DNA of 43,513 nucleotides, taken from positions 1 through 43,513 of the IMG/VR virus record IMGVR_UViG_3300020442_000712. The stretch is one strand, 5' to 3'. Each line of letters opens with the position of its first letter. The stretch's first letter is position 1. Origin of the DNA: a virus. The position numbers and the translations under genes are program-made. Shown in pieces: positions 1 to 8,086 of this stretch. The notes below the pieces were generated by a model, which had not been told where the DNA came from, made no database searches, and was given only the letters and a program-made list of their open reading frames with translations.

Positions 1-299
1 CCATATACCGATGCTGAGGATGCGTATTTTACGGGAATCTGATACTCTATTGCTTTTCCAAAGAGATGTGCAGTGAAATCTTGATTGTAGTGTGCAATAG
101 TCATCCAGTTCTTCTCTGTGGTGGAAGACATTGCTCCATTATGAATGATTAGGTATACTTTCTCCCAATCATCAAATTTAGATAGAAATTTCCAACCGTC
201 TTCTTTATCAATACAAATAACAGGTTCTCTGAGTTCTTCTTCAATTACACGAAGAAAGTGAGAACCAATAAAACCTTCATGGCCAGTTAGTAGAATCAT
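1..299 (-). CDS. NAD-dependent epimerase/dehydratase, 3' part missing
   Basis: This is the N-terminal 99 codons of a gene that runs off the left edge. It starts at the ATG 299-297. The protein opens with a Rossmann dinucleotide-binding loop, TGHEGFIGS (residues 5-13), and near the cut it has YASSASVYG, the usual nucleotide-sugar epimerase segment around the catalytic Ser. Short-chain extended epimerases of this type (for example ADP-heptose 6-epimerase or UDP-glucose 4-epimerase) act on nucleotide sugars in the cytoplasm. The substrate cannot be told because the C-terminal half, with the YxxxK motif and sugar pocket, is outside the window. It is co-directional with the oxygenase upstream, whose TAA overlaps this ATG by one base, so the two are probably translated together. 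Confidence 0.85.
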   Translation of the reverse strand, partial: MILLTGHEGFIGSHFLRVIEEELREPVICIDKEDGWKFLSKFDDWEKVYLIIHNGAMSSTTEKNWMTIAHYNQDFTAHLFGKAIEYQIPVKYASSASVY

Positions 300-988
300 T
301 ATGAAAGAGGTAGAAAAAATACTTGAGTTAGTCTATAGTTGTCGTCTTCAAAAAATCCTGGTTTATCATAACTTCCATGAAGGACGTTTGTTGGGTAGAA
401 AATCATTCTATTATACTTCATTTCTGCCAAATGTATTAGTTCCCAAGGACCTATACTATCAGAAACATAATCCTCTTCCCATATTCCATTTTGTTCTGGA
501 TTAACTTGTTGTCCTTTGTAATTGTAAAATGCAGTGCCACCCTGGCATTCTTTACCCTTATTCAAATAAATCACTCCTGCCCAACCTTTAATTTCACTTT
601 CAAATGGGTAATCAATGTGTGGGATGCGAAATCTATCTTTAGACTGAGTTACGTTTACTGAAAAGGGAACTTCTAGACATGCTTTATCAAAGGCATTAAC
701 TTCTCCTAGTCTTAGTCCATATACATTATCAGCAATGCTTTTCCATACTTCATGGATATGATCTAAGTTCATATTCATATTTACCCTAGTTCCAGGTGAT
801 TTTCCACAAATTCTAGGGTTGTCTGTCGGTGGGCATCTAAGTGCTAAATTTCTAACCTTGTCTGGATTTGTATAGAAGTTGTCAATGTATACGATAGGGA
901 ATTCTTGCCATCCCATCAATTCAACTCTTGCAGTTACTTCTTCATTGACTGCAAAGGTTTCTTGTTCATTAATAAAGTACTTTTTCAT
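299..988 (-). CDS. 2OG-Fe(II) oxygenase-like protein
   Basis: This 229-residue protein has a plausible Fe(II)/2-oxoglutarate site: His124-x-Asp126 (motif PHIDYPF), distal His204 (VLHGSY) and Arg219 (NYRLTQ) as the candidate 2-oxoglutarate anchor. That order and spacing is typical of the prolyl-hydroxylase-like double-stranded beta-helix proteins common in T4-like cyanophages. The substrate is unknown. It could modify a protein or a small molecule or sugar, and its coupling to the epimerase gene downstream (TAATG overlap) makes a sugar-linked role possible. It is transcribed away from the virion genes. Its start at 988 is 26 bases from the gp13 start, so its promoter must overlap the gp13 leader or coding region on the opposite strand. 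An AGG four bases before the ATG may serve as ribosome site. Confidence 0.75.
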   Translation of the reverse strand: MKKYFINEQETFAVNEEVTARVELMGWQEFPIVYIDNFYTNPDKVRNLALRCPPTDNPRICGKSPGTRVNMNMNLDHIHEVWKSIADNVYGLRLGEVNAFDKACLEVPFSVNVTQSKDRFRIPHIDYPFESEIKGWAGVIYLNKGKECQGGTAFYNYKGQQVNPEQNGIWEEDYVSDSIGPWELIHLAEMKYNRMIFYPTNVLHGSYDKPGFFEDDNYRLTQVFFLPLS

Positions 989-992
989 GTAA

Positions 993-1000
993 CCTAAATA
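993..1000 (+). promoter_or_regulatory. Late-type promoter box CCTAAATA before gp13
   Basis: CCTAAATA, followed by CTT, lies 15 bases upstream of the gp13 ATG. It matches the NCTAAATAC variant that recurs before late genes in this window and resembles the T4 late box TATAAATA read by the gp55 sigma factor. It lies in the narrow divergent gap between the minus-strand oxygenase and gp13. Confidence 0.55.
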
Positions 1001-1014
1001 CTTCGGAGAAACTT

Positions 1015-1845
1015 ATGAATGTAGGAATGGCTAAACCTTCCAGCAGAGACGAGTTGAAAGAGTATGCTCTTAGGAAACTCGGAAAGCCAGTATTGGAAAT
1101 TAACGTCGATGATGATCAAATCGAGGATCTCATCGATGATGCCATCCAATTCTACCACGAAAGACATGGCGAGGGAATAGATAGAGTCTTTTTAAAGCAC
1201 AAGTTAATACAATCTGAGAAGGATGTGTTAGCTGGTATTGCTTCTACCACTACAGGATCCAGTTCTCATGGTGGTATTGCCATGATGGAGTATGAAGAGG
1301 GTGCAAATTATCTTCCACTACCTGATAGTATTATAGGTGTTAATAAGGTATTTAAAGCTGATTCGTCATCAATCTCTGACGGACTGTTCAACATTAAATA
1401 TCAACTGTTCCTTAATGATTTATACTACTACGGAGCGATCGATTTACTGAACTACGGTATGGTCAAGTCATACCTAGAAACTCTAGACTTCTTGATCAAT
1501 CCAGATACCCAAATAAGATTTAACAAGAAAAATAGAAGACTATATCTAGATATTGATCTAAATGGTATCGGTGGCAATCACTACCTAGTTATTGATTGTT
1601 ACAGAGAAGTAGACCCCGAGAGTGCAACTTCCGTATACAATGATTCTTGGTTGAAGAGATACGTTACTGCTTTAATTAAGAGACAGTGGGGACAGAACTT
1701 AATTAAGTTCCAAGGAGTAAAACTTCCTGGTGGATTGGAGATGAATGGAAGACAACTCTTTGACGATGCGGTGAGAGATATTGAGATCTTAGAACAGGTC
1801 TTGATGACTGAGTATGCGATGCCACCCCTAGACATGATAGGATAA
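1015..1845 (+). CDS. 13: Neck protein gp13 (head completion)
   Basis: This 276-residue protein has the position, length and sequence character of T4 gp13 (about 309 residues). gp13 joins gp14 at the portal vertex to close the DNA-filled head so that the tail can attach. The N-terminus is helical and acidic (residues 12-50), and the C-terminus carries a long amphipathic helix around DDAVRDIEILEQVLM. The chosen ATG has GGAG eight bases upstream and follows the late box at 993. Its TAA overlaps the gp14 ATG by one base (TAATG), so the two neck proteins are coupled. No catalytic motif is expected. The assignment rests mainly on family recognition plus the unbroken T4 gene order that follows. Confidence 0.88.
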   Translation: MNVGMAKPSSRDELKEYALRKLGKPVLEINVDDDQIEDLIDDAIQFYHERHGEGIDRVFLKHKLIQSEKDVLAGIASTTTGSSSHGGIAMMEYEEGANYLPLPDSIIGVNKVFKADSSSISDGLFNIKYQLFLNDLYYYGAIDLLNYGMVKSYLETLDFLINPDTQIRFNKKNRRLYLDIDLNGIGGNHYLVIDCYREVDPESATSVYNDSWLKRYVTALIKRQWGQNLIKFQGVKLPGGLEMNGRQLFDDAVRDIEILEQVLMTEYAMPPLDMIG

Positions 1846-4136
1846 TGCCATTAACACCATTCTTTTTACACGGATCACCAAGTGAACAAAGACTGATTCA
1901 AGACTTGGTGAATGAGCATCTTAGGAATTTTGGACAGGATATTCTGTACCTTCCTAGAAGGATTGTCAATGAACAAACAGTGATTAAAGAGATCACTGCT
2001 TCTAGGTTTGATGATAGTTTTAGAATCGAAGCCTACTTATCAAACTTTGATGGATTTGGAACACCATCGGATGTTCTAACAAAGTTTGGTGTCCGAGCGA
2101 CTGATGAGGTTACCCTGGTTATCTCTAAAGAGAGATATGATGACTTCATTTCTCCCAAACTTAAGTTATGGCCAAAGGAAGAAATCAAGGTTGCAACCAC
2201 TCCACAGGAAGGTGATCTTATTTTCTTACCACTTGATGATGCTCTATTTGAGATCAAGTATGTCGAAAGGAAGGTTCCTTTCTATCAGTTAAATGATCTC
2301 TACATGTATGAACTTAGATGTGAGATCTTTGAATATGAAGATGAGAGAATCGATCTTCCTAGTAATCTTACCGATGTTAATGGTGAGGAAATTAAGGATG
2401 GTATTGCTGCTGGTGGTCAACAGGTAACTATTCAGTTCCATAAAGACACCGTTGATAATGCCCTTGCAACTATTGGATATGCAAGTACTATTTTTGGTAC
2501 TAAGTCTGTACAGTATATTCAGATGTTTGATGATGGAAACTATAAAGGAACTCCAAGTGTAAGAGTTGCTAAACCAAAGAGAGGTGAGAGAGCAACTGGT
2601 ATAGTAACTAGTCTCGTCAATGGAACTGTAGAGAAAGTAGATATTACATTCGGTGGTAATAACTATATTCAAATTCCAACTATACAGTTCACGCCTCCAA
2701 ACAAACCAGCTTCATCACAAATTAAGTTCGGTAATAATGGTCTAGAACATACTAGTTACAATGATGTAACAAATGCAAATATCAAAGCAACTTCAGATAT
2801 CAATGCTAGAGTTACTGAGGATGGTAGGCTAGTATTCAGTCTATGGTTCTGGCCAAATCAATTTGATCCAGATCCTAATTTTGGTGGAGTTATTGCATGG
2901 ACTGATAAATTTAAGTTGTACCATAGAGAGACAGGCAACGTAGTCTTTGCATCTGGATCTGGATCTATTGAAAATACATCTACATTAAACTTAAATGCTT
3001 GGAACTTTATTAGAGTTGAAGTTCTAAATCAAGAAGCTAAAGTATGTGTTAACGGTAATGTAAGTAATACTTTGGGTACAGCTGACCCAACCATGGTATT
3101 CACCAATGATGATATTAAGTTGGGATCTGATGCTGGAGGTCAAGGAAAATCTCCTACTATTACTAGAGGATTTATCGGTAATCTTGATCACATTACTTTA
3201 AATCAAACAGGTGACAATGCTTTCAGTAGTGTGAGTGAAACCCTTGTTCCCACAACAGAGGCTGAACAAGAACTGGATACTCAGTCTGGAACTGTTTCAT
3301 CTTTTGTTAATAATCTTGATAATGAGTATCCAATCGTGACTGTTGGGTTAAATACTAGTAGGGAAGTTTATACAGTCACAATTGAACATCCAGGTAATGG
3401 ATACGCATCCATACCTCTACTGACCATAGATGAACCAGAATTAGGTGAACAAGCAACTGCTGTTGCAATTATGACTTCTAGAACTGGTATTCCAAACCAG
3501 GCTATCGATAGAATTCTATTGACTAATCCAGGTTTTGGATATACTGAACCACCTATTATTACTTTGAGTGGTGGAACCCCAGTATCTCCAGGTATTGCAA
3601 CTGCTATTATTTCGGAAAGAGTATTGGGTCCAGTTGCAATCACTACTGGTGGTCGTGGATATACATTTACTCCTACAGTAGGAATTACATCTACTTTCAT
3701 TCCATCTTCTGTAGGTATTTCTTCTAATATTCGTAATGCTAAAGCCGAAGCAGTTGTTGGTACAGGACTAACAGTTGTTTCAATCAGATACAGTAATGCT
3801 GGTGCTGGTTATACCTTCACACCAACTATTGATATCGGAGAGGTCGAAGCAACCGTCTACGGAGATTTTGTTCTAAATGAACTCGTCAGAGGAGTCTCGA
3901 CTGGTACTAGTGCTTATGTTACTTCTTGGGATTCTCTTAATAGAATCCTTGAAGTTTCTTTACCTAATGGCGAATTTGCAGTAAATGAAGCCATTGTAGG
4001 TGCTGGTGCAAGTTACAGAGTAGCTAATGTAGAAACAACCGTATCTAATATTCCATTCGCATCCAACGATGAAATTGAGTTGGAAGCAGATCTTATCGTA
4101 GATTTCTCCGAAAGAAATCCTTTTGGTGAAGTCTAA
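1845..4136 (+). CDS. 14: Neck protein gp14 with large LamG/beta-repeat insertion
   Basis: Residues 1 to about 190 and the last 40 or so (ending NPFGEV) look like neck protein gp14, the gp13 partner that seals the filled head. At 763 residues it is about three times the T4 protein (about 256). The extra part begins with a GGNNY unit near 270. A LamG/concanavalin-like segment follows at roughly 290-455 (AWNFIRVEVLN, then GNLDHITL). Next come four glycine-tyrosine beta repeats: PGNGY 516-520, PGFGY 562-566, GGRGY 602-606 and AGAGY 651-655, each followed by a short P-rich strand. LamG folds often bind carbohydrate, so the insertion probably projects from the neck as a decoration or adsorption element; that function is inference. 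The ATG overlaps the gp13 stop. Confidence 0.85.
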   Translation: MPLTPFFLHGSPSEQRLIQDLVNEHLRNFGQDILYLPRRIVNEQTVIKEITASRFDDSFRIEAYLSNFDGFGTPSDVLTKFGVRATDEVTLVISKERYDDFISPKLKLWPKEEIKVATTPQEGDLIFLPLDDALFEIKYVERKVPFYQLNDLYMYELRCEIFEYEDERIDLPSNLTDVNGEEIKDGIAAGGQQVTIQFHKDTVDNALATIGYASTIFGTKSVQYIQMFDDGNYKGTPSVRVAKPKRGERATGIVTSLVNGTVEKVDITFGGNNYIQIPTIQFTPPNKPASSQIKFGNNGLEHTSYNDVTNANIKATSDINARVTEDGRLVFSLWFWPNQFDPDPNFGGVIAWTDKFKLYHRETGNVVFASGSGSIENTSTLNLNAWNFIRVEVLNQEAKVCVNGNVSNTLGTADPTMVFTNDDIKLGSDAGGQGKSPTITRGFIGNLDHITLNQTGDNAFSSVSETLVPTTEAEQELDTQSGTVSSFVNNLDNEYPIVTVGLNTSREVYTVTIEHPGNGYASIPLLTIDEPELGEQATAVAIMTSRTGIPNQAIDRILLTNPGFGYTEPPIITLSGGTPVSPGIATAIISERVLGPVAITTGGRGYTFTPTVGITSTFIPSSVGISSNIRNAKAEAVVGTGLTVVSIRYSNAGAGYTFTPTIDIGEVEATVYGDFVLNELVRGVSTGTSAYVTSWDSLNRILEVSLPNGEFAVNEAIVGAGASYRVANVETTVSNIPFASNDEIELEADLIVDFSERNPFGEV

Positions 4137-4139
4137 ATA
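4132..4139 (+). promoter_or_regulatory. Late-type promoter box TCTAAATA before gp15
   Basis: TCTAAATACTT overlaps the gp14 stop codon and sits about 21 bases before the gp15 ATG. It is the same NCTAAATACT form seen at 993 and 26161 and is a candidate gp55-dependent late promoter. Confidence 0.5.
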
Positions 4140-4160
4140 CTTGTATAACTTGGGATCGTC

Positions 4161-5237
4161 ATGTTAAGTAGTCATTTTTATCACGAAATTATACGAAAGA
4201 CTATTGTTGCTTTCGGAACATTATTTAATGGAATTGAAATCCGACACACTGATAGATCGGGTGATATTCATAGTGTTGTTAAAGTTCCAATCTCATATGG
4301 TCCACAACAAAAGTTTCTAGCAAGACTAGAACAGAATAGAGATCTTGTTGATGGACCTGCGAGGGCAATTACTTTGCCTCGTATGTCTTTTGAGATGATT
4401 GGAATGAACTATGATGCTTCCAGAAAAGTCTCCACTATGCAGACTTTCAAAGCAGTCAATAAAGAAACCAATAAACTAATCAAGGGATTTATGCCAGTCC
4501 CTTATAATATTAATTTTCAACTTAGTATCCTTTCAAAATTAAACGAGGATGCTATTCAAATTCTTGAACAGATCCTACCATATTTCCAACCAGCATTCAA
4601 TCTGACAATTGATCTAGTATCTACGATTGGCGAGAAAAGAGATATGCCAATTACTCTAGAGAGTATCAGTATGGATGATAACTATGAAGCAGATTTTCTA
4701 ACTAGACGAGCATTAATCTATACACTAAACTTCACTTGTAAGACGTACATGTTTGGTCCAGTCGATCAACAGACAGGACTTATTAAAGAAGTTAAGGCTG
4801 ATCTTTACAGTGATACTGCTAACATCAAGACAGGTTCTAGACAAATGAGATATAGTGTAACACCTGTTGCAGTTAGAGATGTTACGCAAGATGATACTGC
4901 TAGAACTAATCAAGAAATCGATACAAGACATACAGAGTTCTCTGTCAATAGTGCAACTCCATTTAAGAGAGATGACTTCATCCAAATTGATGGTGAAGTT
5001 ATGAGAATCACCAAAATTACTGGTGATAGGTTGCACGTATTAAGAGGACAGTTCAGCACTATGATTGAGAATCATGATTTGAACGTTCGTATTTCTGCAA
5101 TTAATGTTCAAGATACTGAACAGATTGTAGAGGGTGATGACTTTGGATTCAGTGAAACCAGAGAATTTTTTGATAGTCAAGGTGATGTTTATAGTAACAG
5201 TACCACTGTTGACTCTGGCGCTAGGGAGATTAGTTAA
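4161..5237 (+). CDS. 15: Tail sheath stabiliser / tail terminator gp15
   Basis: The N-terminal 260 residues resemble T4 gp15 (about 272 residues), with HFYHEIIRKTIVAFGTLFN and a conserved VPISYGPQQKFLARL stretch. gp15 forms the hexameric ring that caps the finished tail, binds gp3 and the last gp18 sheath ring, and provides the face for head joining. The protein is 358 residues, so about 90 C-terminal residues (from roughly 265) are extra compared with T4. That part includes a compact beta segment around FIQIDGEVMRITKI. The start ATG follows a late box by about 21 bases. The TAA overlaps the gp16 ATG (TAATG). Confidence 0.88.
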   Translation: MLSSHFYHEIIRKTIVAFGTLFNGIEIRHTDRSGDIHSVVKVPISYGPQQKFLARLEQNRDLVDGPARAITLPRMSFEMIGMNYDASRKVSTMQTFKAVNKETNKLIKGFMPVPYNINFQLSILSKLNEDAIQILEQILPYFQPAFNLTIDLVSTIGEKRDMPITLESISMDDNYEADFLTRRALIYTLNFTCKTYMFGPVDQQTGLIKEVKADLYSDTANIKTGSRQMRYSVTPVAVRDVTQDDTARTNQEIDTRHTEFSVNSATPFKRDDFIQIDGEVMRITKITGDRLHVLRGQFSTMIENHDLNVRISAINVQDTEQIVEGDDFGFSETREFFDSQGDVYSNSTTVDSGAREIS

Positions 5238-5665
5238 TGAAAGATGAATTTGATGCTATTGACAGTTCACTAGAAGTTGAAGCTGAAGTTGTTCCTGTAA
5301 AGAAAAAGGAATCTAAACCAACTCGCACAACTCTAAAGAAGAATGATGGGGATGAGATTCAAAAAGACTACGAGTATACAAGATCTCAACTCTATTCTCT
5401 AATTGAAAAGGGACAAGAGGCTGTTGATGGTATTCTAGAAGTTGCACAAGAATCCGAGTCTGCTAGATCATATGAAGTTGCTGGTCAGTTAATTAAACAC
5501 GTTGCTGACACCGCAGACAAATTGATGGACTTGCAGAAAAAAGTAAAGGACATTGACGAAGAAAAGTCCAAAGGTCCTTCTCATGTAACTAACAATGCTC
5601 TGTTTGTTGGTAGTACAGCAGAGTTACAGAAGATGTTAAAGCAACAACAAAACGAATCTAAATAA
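5237..5665 (+). CDS. 16: Terminase small subunit gp16
   Basis: This 142-residue acidic protein lies where T4 gp16 lies, directly between gp15 and the large terminase region. gp16 forms a ring that recognises concatemeric phage DNA and stimulates the gp17 ATPase. The centre (residues about 45-115) is predicted to be coiled coil, with heptads through YTRSQLYSLIEKGQEAVDG and ADKLMDLQKKVKDI, matching the central coiled-coil domain of the family. The N-terminal 35 residues are charged and low in complexity. T4 gp16 is slightly longer (about 164). Assignment is by position plus coiled-coil architecture. Confidence 0.8.
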   Translation: MKDEFDAIDSSLEVEAEVVPVKKKESKPTRTTLKKNDGDEIQKDYEYTRSQLYSLIEKGQEAVDGILEVAQESESARSYEVAGQLIKHVADTADKLMDLQKKVKDIDEEKSKGPSHVTNNALFVGSTAELQKMLKQQQNESK

Positions 5666-5680
5666 TTAAAAAGGTCGAAC

Positions 5681-5926
5681 ATGAAGTCTTACAAAGCCCT
5701 AAAAGAAGCATATAGAAGAATTGCTCAGTATGGAAGTACGTATTCTATTACGTTTATTTTCAGAGGGCAGACTAAATTTATTCAAATGTTCTTCCCACAG
5801 AAGAGAAGACCTCTAAAGAGAGATGTTCAAGCGGAGTTAGAAAAAGTATATCCAGGCAGTAAAGTTATCTACTATATGCCTACGGAGAAAGATCCAACTA
5901 AACCATTGTTAATGATTGAACCTTAA
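5681..5926 (+). CDS. Hypothetical small basic protein between gp16 and gp17
   Basis: This is an 81-residue protein with no family I can name. It is rich in Lys, Arg and Tyr and has a central beta-like stretch (TYSITFIFRGQTKFIQMFF) with two KRR clusters, followed by an acidic tail. It sits in the terminase operon, 15 bases after gp16, with AAGG about 9 bases before the ATG, and ends two bases before gp17. Small proteins at this site are common in cyanomyoviruses. A role in packaging or simple carriage in the operon are both possible. The coding call is supported by tight packing and a codon bias like that of its neighbours. Confidence 0.7.
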   Translation: MKSYKALKEAYRRIAQYGSTYSITFIFRGQTKFIQMFFPQKRRPLKRDVQAELEKVYPGSKVIYYMPTEKDPTKPLLMIEP

Positions 5927-5928
5927 AT

Positions 5929-7584
5929 ATGGCAACTAGTGACGTATATCTTGGTAATCCCAATCTAAAAAAAGCTAATACTCCGATCAACTTTACCAAA
6001 GAACAGGTAGCTGAGTTCATTAAGTGTAAGGGTGATCCAGTTTATTTTGCCAGAAATTATGTAAAGATCATCAACTTGGATGAGGGTCTTGTCAACTTTG
6101 ACATGTATCCATTTCAGGAGAAGTTGATCAACAACTTCCACCACAACAGATTTAATATCTGTAAGATGCCACGACAGTCTGGAAAGTCAACGACTGTTGT
6201 GTCTTACCTTCTACACTATGCAATCTTCAACGATAGTGTGACCGTAGGTATTCTTGCAAACAAAGCACAAACTGCAAGAGAACTATTAGGTAGATTGCAA
6301 ACGGCTTATGAAGCACTACCCACTTGGATGCAACAGGGTATTGTTGCTTGGAACAAAGGTTCCATGGAACTAGAAAACAAATCGAAGATCCTTGCGGCAT
6401 CTACATCTGCTTCTGCTGTCCGAGGTATGTCATTCAACATCATCTTCTTGGACGAATTTGCGTTCATTCCCAACCATATTGCAGACGACTTCTTTAGTTC
6501 AGTATATCCTACTATTTCATCTGGTAAATCTACTAAGGTAGTTATTGTTTCTACCCCCAAAGGTATGAATCATTTCTACCGATTGTGGCATGATGCCGAA
6601 TTGGCTAGGAATGAATACGTTACTACAGACGTGCATTGGTCTGAGGTTCCTGGTCGTGATGAGGCTTGGAAAGAACAGACTATTAAGAATACTTCCGAAG
6701 CTCAATTCCGAGTTGAGTTTGAGTGTGAGTTCCTTGGATCTGTCGATACTTTGATCGCTCCATCCAAGTTGAAGTCCATGGCATATGATGAACCATGTGG
6801 AAAGGGACCAAGAGGAGGAGAGATATATGAGAACCCAAAGGAAGATCATGATTATATTCTTACGGTTGACGTTGCTAGAGGAGTAGAAAAAGACTACTCA
6901 GCTTTCTGTGTTTTTGATACTACTACTTTACCATATAAAATGGTTGCAAAGTATAGGAACAATCAAATTAAACCATTATTGTTTCCTAATGTAATTTTAG
7001 AATTTGCAAAAGCATATAACAATTCATACATTCTCTGTGAGGTGAATGATATTGGAGATCAAGTTGCTGCTATTCTACAATACGATTTGGAATATGAAAA
7101 CATGTTGATGACTTCCATGAGAGGAAGAGCGGGACAAGTTTTGGGTACAGGTTTCTCTGGCAATAGGACACAGTTGGGTGTCAAGATGTCTAAGACTGTC
7201 AAGAAGATTGGTGCATTGAACTTAAAAGCATTGATTGAAGCAGATAAACTTCTCATCAATGACTATGATGTTATTGCAGAGTTGACAACGTTCATTCAAA
7301 AGAACCAGTCGTTTGAGGCAGAAGAAGGTTGTAATGATGACCTTGCAATGTGTTTGGTTATCTTTGCTTGGTTAGTTCAACAGGACTACTTCAGAGAAAT
7401 GACTGATCAAGATGTCAGAAAGAGATTATATGAAGAACAAAAGAATCAAATAGAACAGGACATGGCTCCTTTTGGATTTTTGAGTGATGGTATTACTGAT
7501 GAAACATCATTTGTTGATAAAGATGGAGATAGGTGGCATCTAGATGAGTATGGAGATCGTGCTTACATGTGGGATTATTTGTGA
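5929..7584 (+). CDS. 17: Terminase large subunit gp17 (packaging ATPase/nuclease)
   Basis: gp17 drives ATP-dependent DNA translocation into the prohead and cuts concatemers. The N-terminal ATPase domain shows a Walker A variant PRQSGKST (residues 81-88), a Walker B FLDEF around 173-177, and a coupling motif VSTPKGMNHFY. The C-terminal RNase H-like nuclease domain begins near residue 305 with the metal-binding strand LTVDVARG and has CEVNDIGD and a late DD pair (NDDLAM). Length is 551 against about 610 in T4, typical of cyanophage versions. The ATG lies two bases after the preceding TAA. There is no good Shine-Dalgarno sequence, so it is probably translationally coupled. The TGA overlaps the next small gene. 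Confidence 0.96.
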   Translation: MATSDVYLGNPNLKKANTPINFTKEQVAEFIKCKGDPVYFARNYVKIINLDEGLVNFDMYPFQEKLINNFHHNRFNICKMPRQSGKSTTVVSYLLHYAIFNDSVTVGILANKAQTARELLGRLQTAYEALPTWMQQGIVAWNKGSMELENKSKILAASTSASAVRGMSFNIIFLDEFAFIPNHIADDFFSSVYPTISSGKSTKVVIVSTPKGMNHFYRLWHDAELARNEYVTTDVHWSEVPGRDEAWKEQTIKNTSEAQFRVEFECEFLGSVDTLIAPSKLKSMAYDEPCGKGPRGGEIYENPKEDHDYILTVDVARGVEKDYSAFCVFDTTTLPYKMVAKYRNNQIKPLLFPNVILEFAKAYNNSYILCEVNDIGDQVAAILQYDLEYENMLMTSMRGRAGQVLGTGFSGNRTQLGVKMSKTVKKIGALNLKALIEADKLLINDYDVIAELTTFIQKNQSFEAEEGCNDDLAMCLVIFAWLVQQDYFREMTDQDVRKRLYEEQKNQIEQDMAPFGFLSDGITDETSFVDKDGDRWHLDEYGDRAYMWDYL

Positions 7585-7778
7585 TGGACACAAAAGGTAA
7601 AGTCATAAATCTCATAAGGATTGTAATATTATTCCAGTTAGGAATAGTAGGAGCAACTATATTTGGATGTTTCCTTCCTGGAGCTAAACCATGTGATTCG
7701 GATGTGAAACAACACATTGCTAATATGATGACTGTTATCACAACATCAACATTTGCATTATACGCTGCTGAGAAATAA
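7584..7778 (+). CDS. Small membrane protein downstream of gp17
   Basis: This 64-residue protein starts at an ATG overlapping the gp17 TGA by one base. Residues 8-30 form a clear transmembrane helix (LIRIVILFQLGIVGATIFG). A short loop with two Cys and a second, weaker hydrophobic stretch near the C-terminus (MMTVITTSTFALYA) follow. One or two membrane crossings and a short loop are holin-like features, but small membrane proteins are abundant in these phages and nothing here proves lysis. Its TAA overlaps the start of the zinc-ribbon gene, so the two form a small coupled pair between terminase and tail sheath. Confidence 0.7.
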   Translation: MDTKGKVINLIRIVILFQLGIVGATIFGCFLPGAKPCDSDVKQHIANMMTVITTSTFALYAAEK

Positions 7779-7999
7779 TGAACATTGATGAAGAGTTTGA
7801 ATTTGGTCACCTAGTTCTTCATGAAAGAAAGTGTAGAACATGTGGCAAAGTTAAAGACTTGATTGATGGATTTTATCTAATAAGAAAAAGTAGAGGTGAT
7901 ATCCCGTCGTCGTACTCATATGAATGTAAAGAGTGTACTAAAACGAGGGTAAAGACTAAAAGAAGGAATAATAAGGAAGACATATATCCAGACTGGTAG
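7778..7999 (+). CDS. Small zinc-ribbon protein (CxxC-CxxC)
   Basis: This 73-residue protein has two CxxC knuckles, CRTC (residues 19-22) and CKEC (about 50-53), 27 residues apart, followed by a Lys/Arg-rich tail. The pattern is like the N-terminal zinc domain that precedes HNH or endonuclease VII-type nucleases (CxxCgxxK...F...YxCKxC). However, the nuclease domain itself is absent: the protein stops shortly after the second knuckle. It could be a stand-alone DNA- or RNA-binding ribbon or a remnant of a homing-type endonuclease. The ATG overlaps the preceding stop (TAATG). Confidence 0.7.
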   Translation: MNIDEEFEFGHLVLHERKCRTCGKVKDLIDGFYLIRKSRGDIPSSYSYECKECTKTRVKTKRRNNKEDIYPDW

Positions 8000-8038
8000 A
8001 GGGTTCATGCATTGTTTCCCCAGTCAAGAATGCTATTT

Positions 8039-8046
8039 CCTAAATA
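8039..8046 (+). promoter_or_regulatory. Late-type promoter box CCTAAATA before gp18
   Basis: CCTAAATATG lies 40 bases before the gp18 ATG in the 87-base gap after the zinc-ribbon gene. Initiation from it would give a leader of roughly 30 bases containing AAAGGGGT as ribosome site. This is where a strong late transcript for the sheath protein is expected. Confidence 0.55.
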
Positions 8047-8086
8047 TGAATAGGGAAAAGCTGAAATTCTTCAAAGGGGTCCTAAC

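Noticed and set aside
3368-3700. A minus-strand frame inside gp14
   Set aside because: It is a mirror of the repetitive Gly/Tyr/Pro region of gp14 and is proline/valine-rich by translation of the complement.
5923-5928. TAAATA before gp17 as late promoter
   Set aside because: It touches the gp17 start codon, leaving no leader, and the preceding bases do not fit the box.
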